Assembly (NCBI GenBank): GCA_031551255.1
Contig: JAVBNW010000035.1
Location: forward strand, 1 to 31,622
Reading direction: 5' to 3'
DNA: 31,622 nucleotides
From: JAVBNW01 sp031551255
Lineage (GTDB): Bacteria; Bacillota; Clostridia; Christensenellales; UBA1750
A program made the position numbers and the translations under genes. The notes beneath the pieces are model-generated. The model ran no database searches, had not been told where the DNA came from, and saw only the letters and a program-made list of their open reading frames with translations. Numbering within the stretch: position 1 is the first letter of the stretch; every line of letters starts with the position of its first letter. Shown in pieces: positions 8,083-16,062 of the stretch.

Positions 8083-8117
8083 ACGGATCGTCCATCATTG
8101 GACGATCCGTGCTTTTT
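8083..8117 (+). terminator. Rho-independent terminator after the AAA ATPase gene
   Basis: A 12-bp perfect stem, ACGGATCGTCCA (8083-8094) with TGGACGATCCGT (8099-8110), a TCAT loop and then GCTTTTT. Confidence 0.85.
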
Positions 8118-8119
8118 AC

Positions 8120-8291
8120 CTACGAAAATATGAAAGCAATCGATGGGATAATCACAGACTCCGGCGATATTTTGAGCTTTTCAATTGCTTTTCTTGCTTT
8201 TTCTTCGCTTGCATAGATGCCGATCATTTTTTGTTTCGTCATGCCCCTCGTCATGCTCATCACTATGTTGCAAGATAAACACGCTGCTCAC
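8120..8291 (-). pseudogene. Remnant of a small DUF7336-like gene with two frameshifts
   Basis: Read on the minus strand from a GTG at 8291, the frame gives SSVFILQHSDEHD and continues to DETK. A run of six A residues then shifts the frame into MIGIYASEEKARKAIEKLK. A second shift near a GG pair would restore CDYPIDCFHIF. Together these follow the pattern I associate with DUF7336 proteins (a VYILQHSYE-like strand, IGIYSSEEKA helix start, PGF-x-DYP end). One extra A and one missing G explain both breaks, so sequencing error in homopolymers is possible as well as true decay. It lies in a 340-nt AT-rich gap (8118-8458) that otherwise holds no gene I can support. Confidence 0.45.
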
Positions 8292-8458
8292 ATTGTCACT
8301 TCGTCCCGTCCGTTCATCTTATCCATCTAAAAACAAGACTATCTTATTTTTTGTATACACACTTAACCATCCAAGCAAGCCAGTCGCCGTGGTGGGTATG
8401 CGCAGAAGCAAAGCGGCGATACTAATGAAATCAAATTTAGTAGAGGAGGTGATGCCCT

Positions 8459-8623
8459 ATGACAAGCTCAACCGAGATACCCAATAGATTGGTAAACGAA
8501 AAATCGCCCTATCTGCTACAACACGCTTACAATCCTGTGGATTGGTGGCCGTGGTGTGATGAAGCCTTTGCAAAGGCAAAGGCTGAGGATAGACCGGTTT
8601 TCCTATCTATTGGGTATTCGTAG
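8459..8623 (+). pseudogene. N-terminal fragment of the thioredoxin-domain (YyaL/DUF255) gene, ends at TAG
   Basis: This 54-codon frame has a very strong RBS (GAGGAGGTGAT, ATG at 8459) and encodes the conserved start of the DUF255 family: NRLVNEKSPYLLQHAYNPVDW, cut here to NEKSPYLLQHAYNPVDW, then FLSIGYS. It stops at TAG 8621-8623, exactly where the family continues with TCHWCHVM. That continuation is found 20 nt later in another frame (next entry). Codons such as AGA, TTG, CTA and ATA are frequent here and the segment is more AT-rich than the rest of the gene, so this end may have a different origin. Confidence 0.75.
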
Positions 8624-8631
8624 TTTGCCAA

Positions 8632-8640
<9 letters not shown>
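8621..8640 (+). other. 20-nt coding gap with takeoff-like and landing-like TCG codons
   Basis: Codon 54 is TCG (8618-8620), followed at once by TAG. The gap ends with another TCG (8638-8640), after which ACT TGT CAC TGG continues the family sequence. Removing the 20 nt restores the frame exactly. The TCG/TAG junction sits at the foot of a long-range inverted repeat: ATACCCAATAGAT (8477-8489) pairs with ATCTATTGGGTAT (8605-8617), and CGA (8473-8475) with the TCG codon. TGACAAG (8460-8466) can pair with CTTGTCA (8642-8648) beyond the gap. Confidence 0.5.
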
Positions 8641-10530
<1,890 letters not shown>

Positions 10531-10561
10531 TCTTGCTTCGTTTCGGCTTCGTCTAATAGTA

Positions 10562-10608
10562 GAGCCCCCAGCCGGTGAAAAGCCCGGCAGGGGGCTCGCA
10601 AATTTTTG
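10562..10608 (+). terminator. Rho-independent terminator
   Basis: GAGCCCCC (10562-10569) pairs with GGGGGCTC (10590-10597), with inner GCCGG/CCGGC pairing, followed by GCAAATTTTT. It closes the thioredoxin-domain gene. Confidence 0.8.
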
Positions 10609-10670
10609 GGTTTTGGAATCATTGGATAGAGGGCAAGGAGATGTGAGTTTGCCTGGAAGGGGAGATACCG

Positions 10671-10922
10671 ATGAAGATGCCGATGGAGATGATGAGGCTG
10701 ACGGAAAAGCGGGCGGGCGTGCTGCGCGCGCTGTACCGAAGGACGGAGTTGGAGATATGGGATTTTATGGATAAATCCGATCTTTCCTTTGCGTGCATCG
10801 ACGTCATCTTAAACGGCGATGCCGAATATATCACCGATGGAAGCATACGGGGTTTTGCAAAAGGATTTGATATGACAGAGGCGGAGTTGCGCGCCTATCT
10901 TGAAATCGGAGATTTTTTTTGA
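10671..10922 (+). CDS. Small hypothetical protein, possibly degenerate XRE-like fold
   Basis: An 83-residue acidic protein with no family I can name. It starts at 10671 with AAGGGGAG spaced 7 nt upstream. The C-terminal part (NGDAEYITDGSIRGFAKGF, then DMTEAELRAYL) has the rhythm of the last helices of a Cro/C1-type helix-turn-helix, where a similar segment reads TLRKLAKALGVSLDEL. The recognition-helix region is poorly conserved, so DNA binding is doubtful. It is followed 22 nt later by another small gene, and the two may be one unit. Confidence 0.6.
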   Translation: MKMPMEMMRLTEKRAGVLRALYRRTELEIWDFMDKSDLSFACIDVILNGDAEYITDGSIRGFAKGFDMTEAELRAYLEIGDFF

Positions 10923-10944
10923 TGGAATAGGAGGGTTGATCGCG

Positions 10945-11187
10945 ATGGATTGCGATGGGTATCAAGATTTTCGCAAGGAAGGGCGGCTTATCGGCGGGCG
11001 CGATTCCGGCGGAAGGTTTCAGCGTCCTCCGAGCATTTACTGGCACAAATACGAATGCCTGAGCTACCCCGATTCCTGCGCAAGCTGCATTTGGCGCGAG
11101 AAGAGCGACGCGTGCGCAAAGACCGGAACGTATGAAGATGTTTATGTGCGGGGCTCCGACGGGGAGTACCGCAAGGCGGAGCGCTAA
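10945..11187 (+). CDS. Small hypothetical protein with a cysteine cluster
   Basis: An 80-residue protein, unrecognised. Its central part has C38, C45, C48 and C57 (spacing C-x6-C-x2-C-x8-C) in a setting with His34, which could bind zinc. The N-terminus is rich in Arg, Gly and Asp, and the end is charged (GEYRKAER). I chose the ATG at 10945 because TAGGAGGG (10928-10935) precedes it; an in-frame ATG at 10900 lies inside the previous gene. It is 22 nt downstream of the previous small gene and ends before a bidirectional hairpin. Confidence 0.6.
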   Translation: MDCDGYQDFRKEGRLIGGRDSGGRFQRPPSIYWHKYECLSYPDSCASCIWREKSDACAKTGTYEDVYVRGSDGEYRKAER

Positions 11188-11209
11188 GCTCGCCAGAGTG
11201 CGCATACAC

Positions 11210-11242
11210 AAAACAGCCGGCATGATCGCTAGCGGCTGTTTT
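11210..11242. terminator. Bidirectional terminator between convergent genes
   Basis: AAAACAGCCG (11210-11219) pairs with CGGCTGTTTT (11233-11242). The A-run on one side and T-run on the other allow use from both strands, for the small genes on the left and the XRE gene on the right. Confidence 0.8.
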
Positions 11243-11286
11243 GCATTTTCGAAATGCAGTTTCAACGCAGATTCACCAGCTCATCG

Positions 11287-11517
11287 CTATCGGATCTCAA
11301 ACAGTTTGCCGACCTCCATGCCCAATGCGTCGGCAATATCGAATAAAACCTCCAACGACAGCGATTTTTCAACCCTTGTGGCCTCGATATTGCTCATATG
11401 CGTGCGGCTGGTTCCCACTTTTTCGGCCAATACTTCCTGCGTCAGCCCTTTCTTTTTGCGGTACAGCGCAATGTTTAGACCCAGTGCGATATATTTCTCC
11501 GAATGCTTTTGCTCCAT
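11287..11517 (-). CDS. XRE-family helix-turn-helix transcriptional regulator
   Basis: A 76-residue protein made almost only of a Cro/C1-type DNA-binding domain: LGLNIALYRKKKGLTQEVLA, then KVGTSRTHMSNIEATR and LFDIADALGMEVGKLFEI. There is no ligand or protease domain. The short stand-alone form is typical of regulators of mobile or stress genes, but no toxin or phage gene adjoins it. It is divergent from the DUF6530-tgt unit across a 226-nt gap with repeated TTGATCA sites and a TTTACTAA palindrome, so autoregulation or control of the neighbour is possible. Confidence 0.9.
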   Translation of the reverse strand: MEQKHSEKYIALGLNIALYRKKKGLTQEVLAEKVGTSRTHMSNIEATRVEKSLSLEVLFDIADALGMEVGKLFEIR

Positions 11518-11569
11518 CTCGCATCATCCCGCGCCAATATTGCACGATCATCTGATCTGGAAATATAAC

Positions 11570-11590
11570 TTGATCATTTGTACTTGATCA
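11570..11590. promoter_or_regulatory. Two TTGATCA repeats upstream of the XRE gene
   Basis: TTGATCA occurs at 11570-11576 and 11584-11590, 14 bp apart, inside the longer shared ACTTGATCA. A third, partial GATCA is near 11546. TGATCA is itself palindromic. The spacing and the position 50-75 bp upstream of the XRE start fit an operator for that repressor; this is inferred. Confidence 0.4.
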
Positions 11591-11683
11591 TATATAAGCA
11601 TATTATGCAGGATTTTCCTTTAAAGTGGTATGCACTATAAGGATGATGTATTGGACATCACTCTTCGTAAGTTGCCTTCCGGC

Positions 11684-11729
11684 TTGACAGTGCTCTTCGC
11701 GCATGTTACTATTTTACTAATTTAGTAAA
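11684..11729 (+). promoter_or_regulatory. Strong promoter with palindromic operator before DUF6530-tgt
   Basis: TTGACA (11684-11689) and TACTAT (11707-11712) are 17 bp apart. TTTACTAA (11713-11720) and TTAGTAAA (11722-11729) form an 8-1-8 perfect palindrome starting right after the -10 box, where it would cover the transcription start. The cognate repressor is not known; its sequence differs from the TetR and TTGATCA sites. Confidence 0.7.
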
Positions 11730-11743
11730 GAGGAGCATGCGGC

Positions 11744-12211
11744 ATGGATAGGAAAATACCCACCTACCTTAAGCATAAACCCGTCGTCGTAGTGGAAGCG
11801 TACGAGCGCGTCGATGGACGAAGCGCATACGACAGCGAGGCCAGGGGTCTTTCATTGGGTCTTGCGCAGTGGAACGACCGGGGCAATGTAGATATATCGG
11901 CCAAGGTATGGCGCTATACGGGCGAAAAATGGTCGCGACAAAGCGAAGAGCTGCCGCTGCACCGCGTATTGGATTTGGCGATTTTGATCGCCCAGGCCAA
12001 GCGACACTATGCGTCTGAAGCGTCTGTCGCCGGAGGAGATGTCGTTGCGCAGGTGCCCTTACAGGGAGAACTCATGACGATTTCGTTGTGCAGGGATAAC
12101 GAAAAGTTTGCCACGGATGAAAAGCTGCTAAGGGATGCGCTCGGGCGGGACGACGAGCTACTGAGCGAACGGCTGCGCGCGCTGTACGATGTGCTGGGGG
12201 GAATCGTATGA
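11744..12211 (+). CDS. DUF6530 family protein
   Basis: A 155-residue protein that matches DUF6530 as I recall it: KIPTYLKHKPVVVVEAYERV, GLSLGLAQWNDRGN, ISAKVWRYTGEKWSRQSEE, and LPLHRVLDLAILIAQ. The function is unknown. The C-terminal third (residues 100-155) is less conserved and Leu/Asp/Glu-rich. It has a clear promoter and possible operator, and its stop overlaps the tgt start (ATGA), so tgt is probably translated from the same transcript. No signal peptide or membrane segment. Confidence 0.75.
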   Translation: MDRKIPTYLKHKPVVVVEAYERVDGRSAYDSEARGLSLGLAQWNDRGNVDISAKVWRYTGEKWSRQSEELPLHRVLDLAILIAQAKRHYASEASVAGGDVVAQVPLQGELMTISLCRDNEKFATDEKLLRDALGRDDELLSERLRALYDVLGGIV

Positions 12212-13329
12212 GCGGCGGCTTTGCGGTAATTGGGCGCGATGAGCGCAGCGGTGCACGGTTGGGTGTGCTGCGCACCCCGCATGGCGAGATTCAAACGCCG
12301 GTGTACATGCCGGTGGGCACCCAGGCGACGGTCAAGGCGATGGCCCCGAACGAGCTTGAAGAACTCGGCACGCAGATTCTCCTTGCAAACACCTATCACC
12401 TCCACCTGCGGCCGGGCGAGGATATCGTCCGCGATGCGGGAGGCCTTCACCGTTTTATGGCCTGGAATCGCCCGATCTTAACCGATTCCGGGGGCTTTCA
12501 GGTGTTTTCCCTGGCGGCGAACCGCAAGGTAACCGACGACGGCGTCGCCTTTCGCTCGCACATCGACGGCAGCAAGCTATACTTAACCCCCGAATCCGCG
12601 ATAGCGATCGAAAATGCACTCGGCGCAGACGTGATCATGGCATTTGACGAGTGTTCCGCCTATCCGTGCGACCGGGAGCAGGCGCTCGGCGCGATGCGCC
12701 GCACCCACGCTTGGGGCGAGCGCTGCAAGCGCGCACACGCCCGTGAAGATCAAATGCTCTTTGGCATTGTGCAGGGCGCGTTTTACGCCGATTTGCGGGT
12801 AGAAAGCGCTAAAACCCTGGCCGATATGGATTTCCCGGGGTACGGCATCGGCGGCCTTTCGGTGGGAGAGCCCAAGCCGCTGATGTACGACATGCTCGAT
12901 GTGATACAGGAGCACATGCCCGTGGACAAGCCGCGCTACCTCATGGGTGTTGGCTCGCCGGACTGCTTGGTGGAAGGCGTTTTACGCGGCGTAGATATGT
13001 TCGATTGCGTGCTCGCCACCCGCACCGCCCGGACGGGCACGGTGTTCACCCCCGATGGTACGCTTACCGTGCGCAATGCGACATTCGCTAGGGATTACGA
13101 ACCCATCGATGCGCAGTGCGACTGCTATGCGTGCCGTAGCTTCTCCCGCGCATACATCCGCCACCTATTTAAAGCGGGGGAGATCCTCGCGGCAAGGCTG
13201 GCGACGACGCACAACCTGCGCTTTTTGATGAGGCTTATGCAGGAAATGCGCGACGCGATCGCTGCGGGCGCCCTTTCGGCGTTTGCGCAAGATTTTTTGG
13301 CGCGCTACCGGGCCAGAACGTGCCCCTAA
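12208..13329 (+). CDS. tgt: tRNA-guanine(34) transglycosylase Tgt
   Basis: Exchanges G34 of GUN-anticodon tRNAs for preQ1, the step before QueA. The 373-residue length is normal. Seen are DSGGFQVFS (D93, acid/base), GIVQGAFYADLR, GIGGLSVGEPKPLMYD, nucleophile D266 in MFDCVLATRTAR, and a zinc site C304-x-C306-x2-C309-x25-H335. The start overlaps the DUF6530 stop. In many Firmicutes the order is queA-tgt-yajC; here yajC follows after 318 nt but queA is about 10 kb upstream, separated by apparently acquired genes. Confidence 0.97.
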   Translation: MSGGFAVIGRDERSGARLGVLRTPHGEIQTPVYMPVGTQATVKAMAPNELEELGTQILLANTYHLHLRPGEDIVRDAGGLHRFMAWNRPILTDSGGFQVFSLAANRKVTDDGVAFRSHIDGSKLYLTPESAIAIENALGADVIMAFDECSAYPCDREQALGAMRRTHAWGERCKRAHAREDQMLFGIVQGAFYADLRVESAKTLADMDFPGYGIGGLSVGEPKPLMYDMLDVIQEHMPVDKPRYLMGVGSPDCLVEGVLRGVDMFDCVLATRTARTGTVFTPDGTLTVRNATFARDYEPIDAQCDCYACRSFSRAYIRHLFKAGEILAARLATTHNLRFLMRLMQEMRDAIAAGALSAFAQDFLARYRARTCP

Positions 13330-13548
13330 AGCCCTGCGCGCGCATCTTGTGATATCTTACCGGCGCTTCGAGCCTCGCGGGCGGGTGCGCATATCCCCGC
13401 GATCCTTCTGCGAAGAAAAACGGCGAAACTCTTTGATCTGCCGAGAAATCTGCCGCAATCTGCATCGCGGTGACTTTAGGGACAGGCCCTAAGAACCAAA
13501 GCGGGGGTTATTTTCCGGTGAAGAAGCCCGATAAAGGGCGCAAGCTTG
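13330..13548. other. Intergenic stretch tgt-yajC without a gene
   Basis: No supported gene. It holds a small hairpin, TTAGGG (13475-13480) with CCCTAA (13486-13491), without a T-run. The start-poor frames here have no family match that I recognise. Confidence 0.5.
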
Positions 13549-13577
13549 TTGCTTCGCCGCTCAACGTAGAGTATAAT
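13549..13577 (+). promoter_or_regulatory. yajC promoter
   Basis: TTGCTT (13549-13554) and TATAAT (13572-13577) are 17 bp apart, 70 nt before the yajC start. Confidence 0.65.
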
Positions 13578-13647
13578 GAACCCCATTGTACAAAGCGGAG
13601 GCACTGTGGTTCGCGTCCGTCGCACAGAAGATTCGGGAGGTAATGCT

Positions 13648-13965
13648 ATGACGCCTGAGATGTCGCAACAAATCATGGGTATGGTAAGCACGCTGGGTAT
13701 TCCGGTTTTGCTGATCGGCGTTTTCTACATTTTTTTGATCCGCCCTCAGCGCAAGAAAGATAAAGAAGTCAAGAATATGCTCGCCAACTTAAAAGTAGGC
13801 GATAGGATCACCACGATCGGCGGCATCTACGGTACTATCTCCTCGATTAAAGACGACATTTTTACCATCGCCGTGGGGCAAGACAAGGTAAAGATCGTTA
13901 TCGCCCGCTGGGCGATTCGCGCGCTAGAGAATACGCCTGCAGATCAACAGAACGACGCGTTATAG
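13648..13965 (+). CDS. yajC: Preprotein translocase subunit YajC
   Basis: A 105-residue accessory subunit of the Sec translocon. One membrane helix (LGIPVLLIGVFYIFLI, about residues 16-31) is followed by the hallmark RPQRKKDKEVKNML and the conserved LKVGDRITTIGGIYGTI. I chose the ATG at 13648 because GGGAGG lies 8 nt upstream; a longer in-frame start at 13576 overlaps the -10 box and is unlikely. A perfect terminator follows at once, so this is a single-gene unit. Confidence 0.93.
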   Translation: MTPEMSQQIMGMVSTLGIPVLLIGVFYIFLIRPQRKKDKEVKNMLANLKVGDRITTIGGIYGTISSIKDDIFTIAVGQDKVKIVIARWAIRALENTPADQQNDAL

Positions 13966-13985
13966 GCAAGCCGGATAGGCTTACG

Positions 13986-14018
13986 AAACCGCCGGAAGAT
14001 TTTTTCTTCCGGCGGTTT
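13986..14018 (+). terminator. Rho-independent terminator after yajC
   Basis: A 14-bp stem, AAACCGCCGGAAGA (13986-13999) with TCTTCCGGCGGTTT (14005-14018). Confidence 0.85.
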
Positions 14019-14064
14019 ATCTATAGCATTGGTCGTGTCGTTATAAAGGATTTAGGGAAACCTA

Positions 14065-14093
14065 AAACGCCGGGGACTGTGTCCCCGGCGTTT
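14065..14093 (-). terminator. Terminator of the AbrB-type gene
   Basis: A 13-bp perfect stem, AAACGCCGGGGAC (14065-14077) with GTCCCCGGCGTTT (14081-14093). On the minus strand the T-run (GTTTTAGG) follows the stem, 12 nt beyond the gene's stop. It may also act on the plus strand. Confidence 0.75.
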
Positions 14094-14104
14094 CGTATGC
14101 TTAA

Positions 14105-14347
14105 TTATTCGTCGGCCAATGCTTGTTTGCACTGCCGGCAAATGTTTTTTCCCTTAAACTCGCTAATACCATCCTCGCTGCCGCAAAAAACGCAGGAGGA
14201 CTCATGCTTTTTTAGCATGATCAAGTCGCCTTCAACATAAATCTCGAGTGAATCGCGGATGGAAATACCTAGTGAACGCCGCAGTTCAATCGGGATTACG
14301 ACGCGACCGAGTTCATCAACCTTTCGGATGATACCGGTGGATTTCAT
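14105..14347 (-). CDS. AbrB/SpoVT-family transition-state regulator with C-terminal zinc ribbon
   Basis: An 80-residue DNA-binding protein. The swapped-hairpin AbrB domain is clear: MKSTGIIRKVDELGRVVIPI, ELRRSLGI and SLEIYVEGDLIMLKK. After residue 50 there is a short cysteine module, C-x2-C then C-x2-C (CVFCGSEDG ... NICRQC), likely to bind zinc. Related short forms with this tail occur in Clostridia. I chose the ATG at 14347 because GAGGTGG lies at the right distance; a GTG four codons upstream overlaps that site. It lies back to back with spmA and probably regulates growth-to-sporulation genes; targets are unknown. Confidence 0.88.
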   Translation of the reverse strand: MKSTGIIRKVDELGRVVIPIELRRSLGISIRDSLEIYVEGDLIMLKKHESSCVFCGSEDGISEFKGKNICRQCKQALADE

Positions 14348-14395
14348 GACTACCACCACCTCACATTCTTAGCATTTAGCGACCAATTGCAACGT

Positions 14396-14425
14396 ATTAT
14401 AGAACAGATTCGAGCGTGATGTCAA
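14396..14425 (-). promoter_or_regulatory. Promoter of the AbrB-type gene
   Basis: On the minus strand TTGACA (14425-14420) and TATAAT (14401-14396) are 18 bp apart, an almost ideal vegetative promoter. Confidence 0.8.
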
Positions 14426-14499
14426 TGTCGAGTTGGCCGAAAAACCGCAAAAACCCACTAAAATTAGCGGATAAAGTGCATTTGTGTCTGCATGAACCG

Positions 14500-14515
14500 C
14501 ATATTTATAAATATG
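14500..14515. promoter_or_regulatory. 16-bp AT-rich palindrome upstream of spmA
   Basis: CATATTTATAAATATG is self-complementary and lies about 45 nt before the spmA start, between the divergent AbrB-type and spmA promoters. The preceding G gives GCATATT, similar to the -35 box of sporulation sigma-E promoters, but I cannot find a matching -10. It could be an operator for either gene. Confidence 0.4.
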
Positions 14516-14557
14516 GTTAACTTGAATTGGTAAAATATTCATATAGGAGGTAAAATA

Positions 14558-15220
14558 TTGAATTTCATTTGGTCGATATTTATGATAGCATCCATTTTCC
14601 TAGGCGCGCTTTCCGGCAAAGGAAAGCAAATGACGGAGGCGTTGCTTTCTTCAGGAAGCGATGCTATTGTATTGTGCCTCTCTCTCGCCGGCGCTTATGC
14701 GCTGTGGTGCGGTTTGATGAATGTGATGGAAAAATCCGGCCTCTCAGGTGCAATCGCACGGCTTTTAAAACCTGTTATGCGTTTGTTTCCCGGGCTGAGA
14801 GGGCATGCACAGGTAGAAAGCGCGGTTGCGGCCAACCTCGCTGCCAATATGCTGGGGCTCGGCAACGCGGCTACGCCGGCCGGCATCGAGGCGATGAAGG
14901 GCATGCGCGAACTTTCGGGCGACGCTTCGCGGGCAAGCGATGCCATGTGCATGTTTCTAGTCGTCAATGCCTCGAGCATACAGCTGCTTCCGACAACAGT
15001 CATATCGCTGCGTGCGGCTGCCGGCGCGGCCCAGCCCTTTGATATCGTATGGCCGACATTGGTGGCGACGGCGTGTTCAACCGTAGCTGCCGTTTTGCTG
15101 ATGAAGCTTACAATATGGGGGGAGAAGAGGGCATATGGCGATGCTTCTGGTGGCCGCGCTGCCGCTCATGGCTCTGCTCGTCATCCTATACGCGGCTTTG
15201 CGCGGCGTCGCGGTGTATGA
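14558..15220 (+). CDS. spmA: Spore maturation protein A
   Basis: An integral membrane protein of the nucleoside-recognition (Gate) type that acts with SpmB in spore core dehydration. Recognisable segments are MNFIWSIFMIASIFLGALSG, GLMNVMEKSGLS, then VAANLAANMLGLGNAATPAG, FLVVNASSIQLLPTTVI. The start is a TTG with TAGGAGG at 14544-14550, as no ATG fits. The family usually ends near 195 residues; here the frame continues to 220, reading 86 nt into spmB with an Arg/Gly/Ala-rich tail that looks like out-of-frame spmB coding. A lost stop codon or a frameshift near 15120-15140 may explain this. Confidence 0.93.
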   Translation: MNFIWSIFMIASIFLGALSGKGKQMTEALLSSGSDAIVLCLSLAGAYALWCGLMNVMEKSGLSGAIARLLKPVMRLFPGLRGHAQVESAVAANLAANMLGLGNAATPAGIEAMKGMRELSGDASRASDAMCMFLVVNASSIQLLPTTVISLRAAAGAAQPFDIVWPTLVATACSTVAAVLLMKLTIWGEKRAYGDASGGRAAAHGSARHPIRGFARRRGV

Positions 15221-15653
15221 TGCGTTCGTAGAAGGGGCCATGCGGGGCGTTAAGACGGCTTTGCATATCCTTCCCTACCTGTGCGCGGCACTGCTGCTGA
15301 TTGCGATGATGCGCTCCTCCGGGGTGCTCTCGCTGCTTGCATCTCTGCTCGAGCGGCCTCTCGAGGCGCTCGGCCTGCCGGAGGGAACGCTGCCGCTGAT
15401 GATCATGAGGCCGGTTTCCGGCGCGGCCTCCTTGGCCGTACTCGAGGATATTTTCAGGGAGTACGGGGCGGATTCCACCACCGGACGCGTTGCGGCTGCG
15501 ATGATGGGTTCGACGGAAACCGTGCTGTATACAGTGGCCGTTTATTTAGGGGCGGCGGGGGTGAAAAAGAGCAGGGGCATCGTGCCGGTGTCACTGCTTG
15601 CCAGTCTCGTCGGGGCTGTTGCGGCAGGGGCGGCTGTTCGCCTGTTTTTTTAG
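15135..15653 (+). CDS. spmB: Spore maturation protein B
   Basis: The 172-residue membrane partner of SpmA, also with the nucleoside-recognition domain: VYDAFVEGAMRGVKTALHIL, then PYLCAALLLIAMMRSSGVL, IMRPVSGAASLAVLEDIF and GSTETVLYTVAVYLGAAGV, several hydrophobic helices and a hydrophobic end. The ATG at 15135 has GGGGAGAAGAGG upstream within spmA; the two genes overlap by 86 nt, so translation is probably coupled. The product is expected in the mother cell or forespore membrane during sporulation. Confidence 0.94.
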   Translation: MAMLLVAALPLMALLVILYAALRGVAVYDAFVEGAMRGVKTALHILPYLCAALLLIAMMRSSGVLSLLASLLERPLEALGLPEGTLPLMIMRPVSGAASLAVLEDIFREYGADSTTGRVAAAMMGSTETVLYTVAVYLGAAGVKKSRGIVPVSLLASLVGAVAAGAAVRLFF

Positions 15654-15715
15654 AGAAGATAAGCGCAAGACCTTCACCGTGTCATTTGCTTCTATGTTTC
15701 ATTTTTGCATGCGTA

Positions 15716-15744
15716 TTGACATGCGCAAAAATGGAGATTATACT
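15716..15744 (+). promoter_or_regulatory. Promoter of the metG T-box transcript
   Basis: TTGACA (15716-15721) and TATACT (15739-15744) with a 17-bp spacer, directly before the T-box leader. Confidence 0.85.
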
Positions 15745-15978
15745 GATTATATAGGCGAAGAAGGGAAGAGTAGTTCGCTGATGCGCGCCAAGAGAGCCGG
15801 ATAAGGTGGAAACCGGCCGCGCAACGCGGATGAACATGGCCCCTGAGCCTTTCACCCGAGGCTTTTGCTTAAGGTGGAACGCATGGCCGCGTTACAGGCG
15901 CAACCCGTGTTGGCGGGTGAGTGATAAATCAGGGTGGTACCGCGGAATTTCCGCCCCTGCGAAAGGGGGCGTTTTTTT
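15745..15978 (+). ncRNA. T-box leader (tRNA-sensing riboswitch), Met specifier
   Basis: The conserved T-box AGGGTGGTACCGCG is at 15931-15944 and its UGGU bulge would pair with the NCCA end of uncharged tRNA. Upstream, AGAGAGCCGG, GGTGGAAACCGGC and GAAC-ATG-GCCCCTGAGC fit Stem I; the specifier is ATG at 15836-15838, matching tRNA-Met and the gene downstream. The terminator stem CGCCCC (15952-15957) with GGGGCG (15966-15971) runs into seven T residues. Low Met-tRNA charging should favour read-through into metG and tatD. Confidence 0.92.
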
Positions 15979-16062
15979 GTTTGCAAATTTTCGAATGCCA
16001 TTTTCGGTTTTCGTCCTTCATCCGGTTGAAAACCTGCGTTTTTGTAAGAAAGGAGAATCGAG

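Noticed and set aside
8185..8487. Open frame on the plus strand before the thioredoxin-domain gene
   Set aside because: It has no RBS, is Cys/Ser-rich low-quality sequence, overlaps the decayed minus-strand gene and ends inside the better supported start at 8459.
11287..11743. XRE gene as the lysogeny control region of a prophage
   Set aside because: No integrase, excisionase, phage structural gene or attachment repeat is found in the window.
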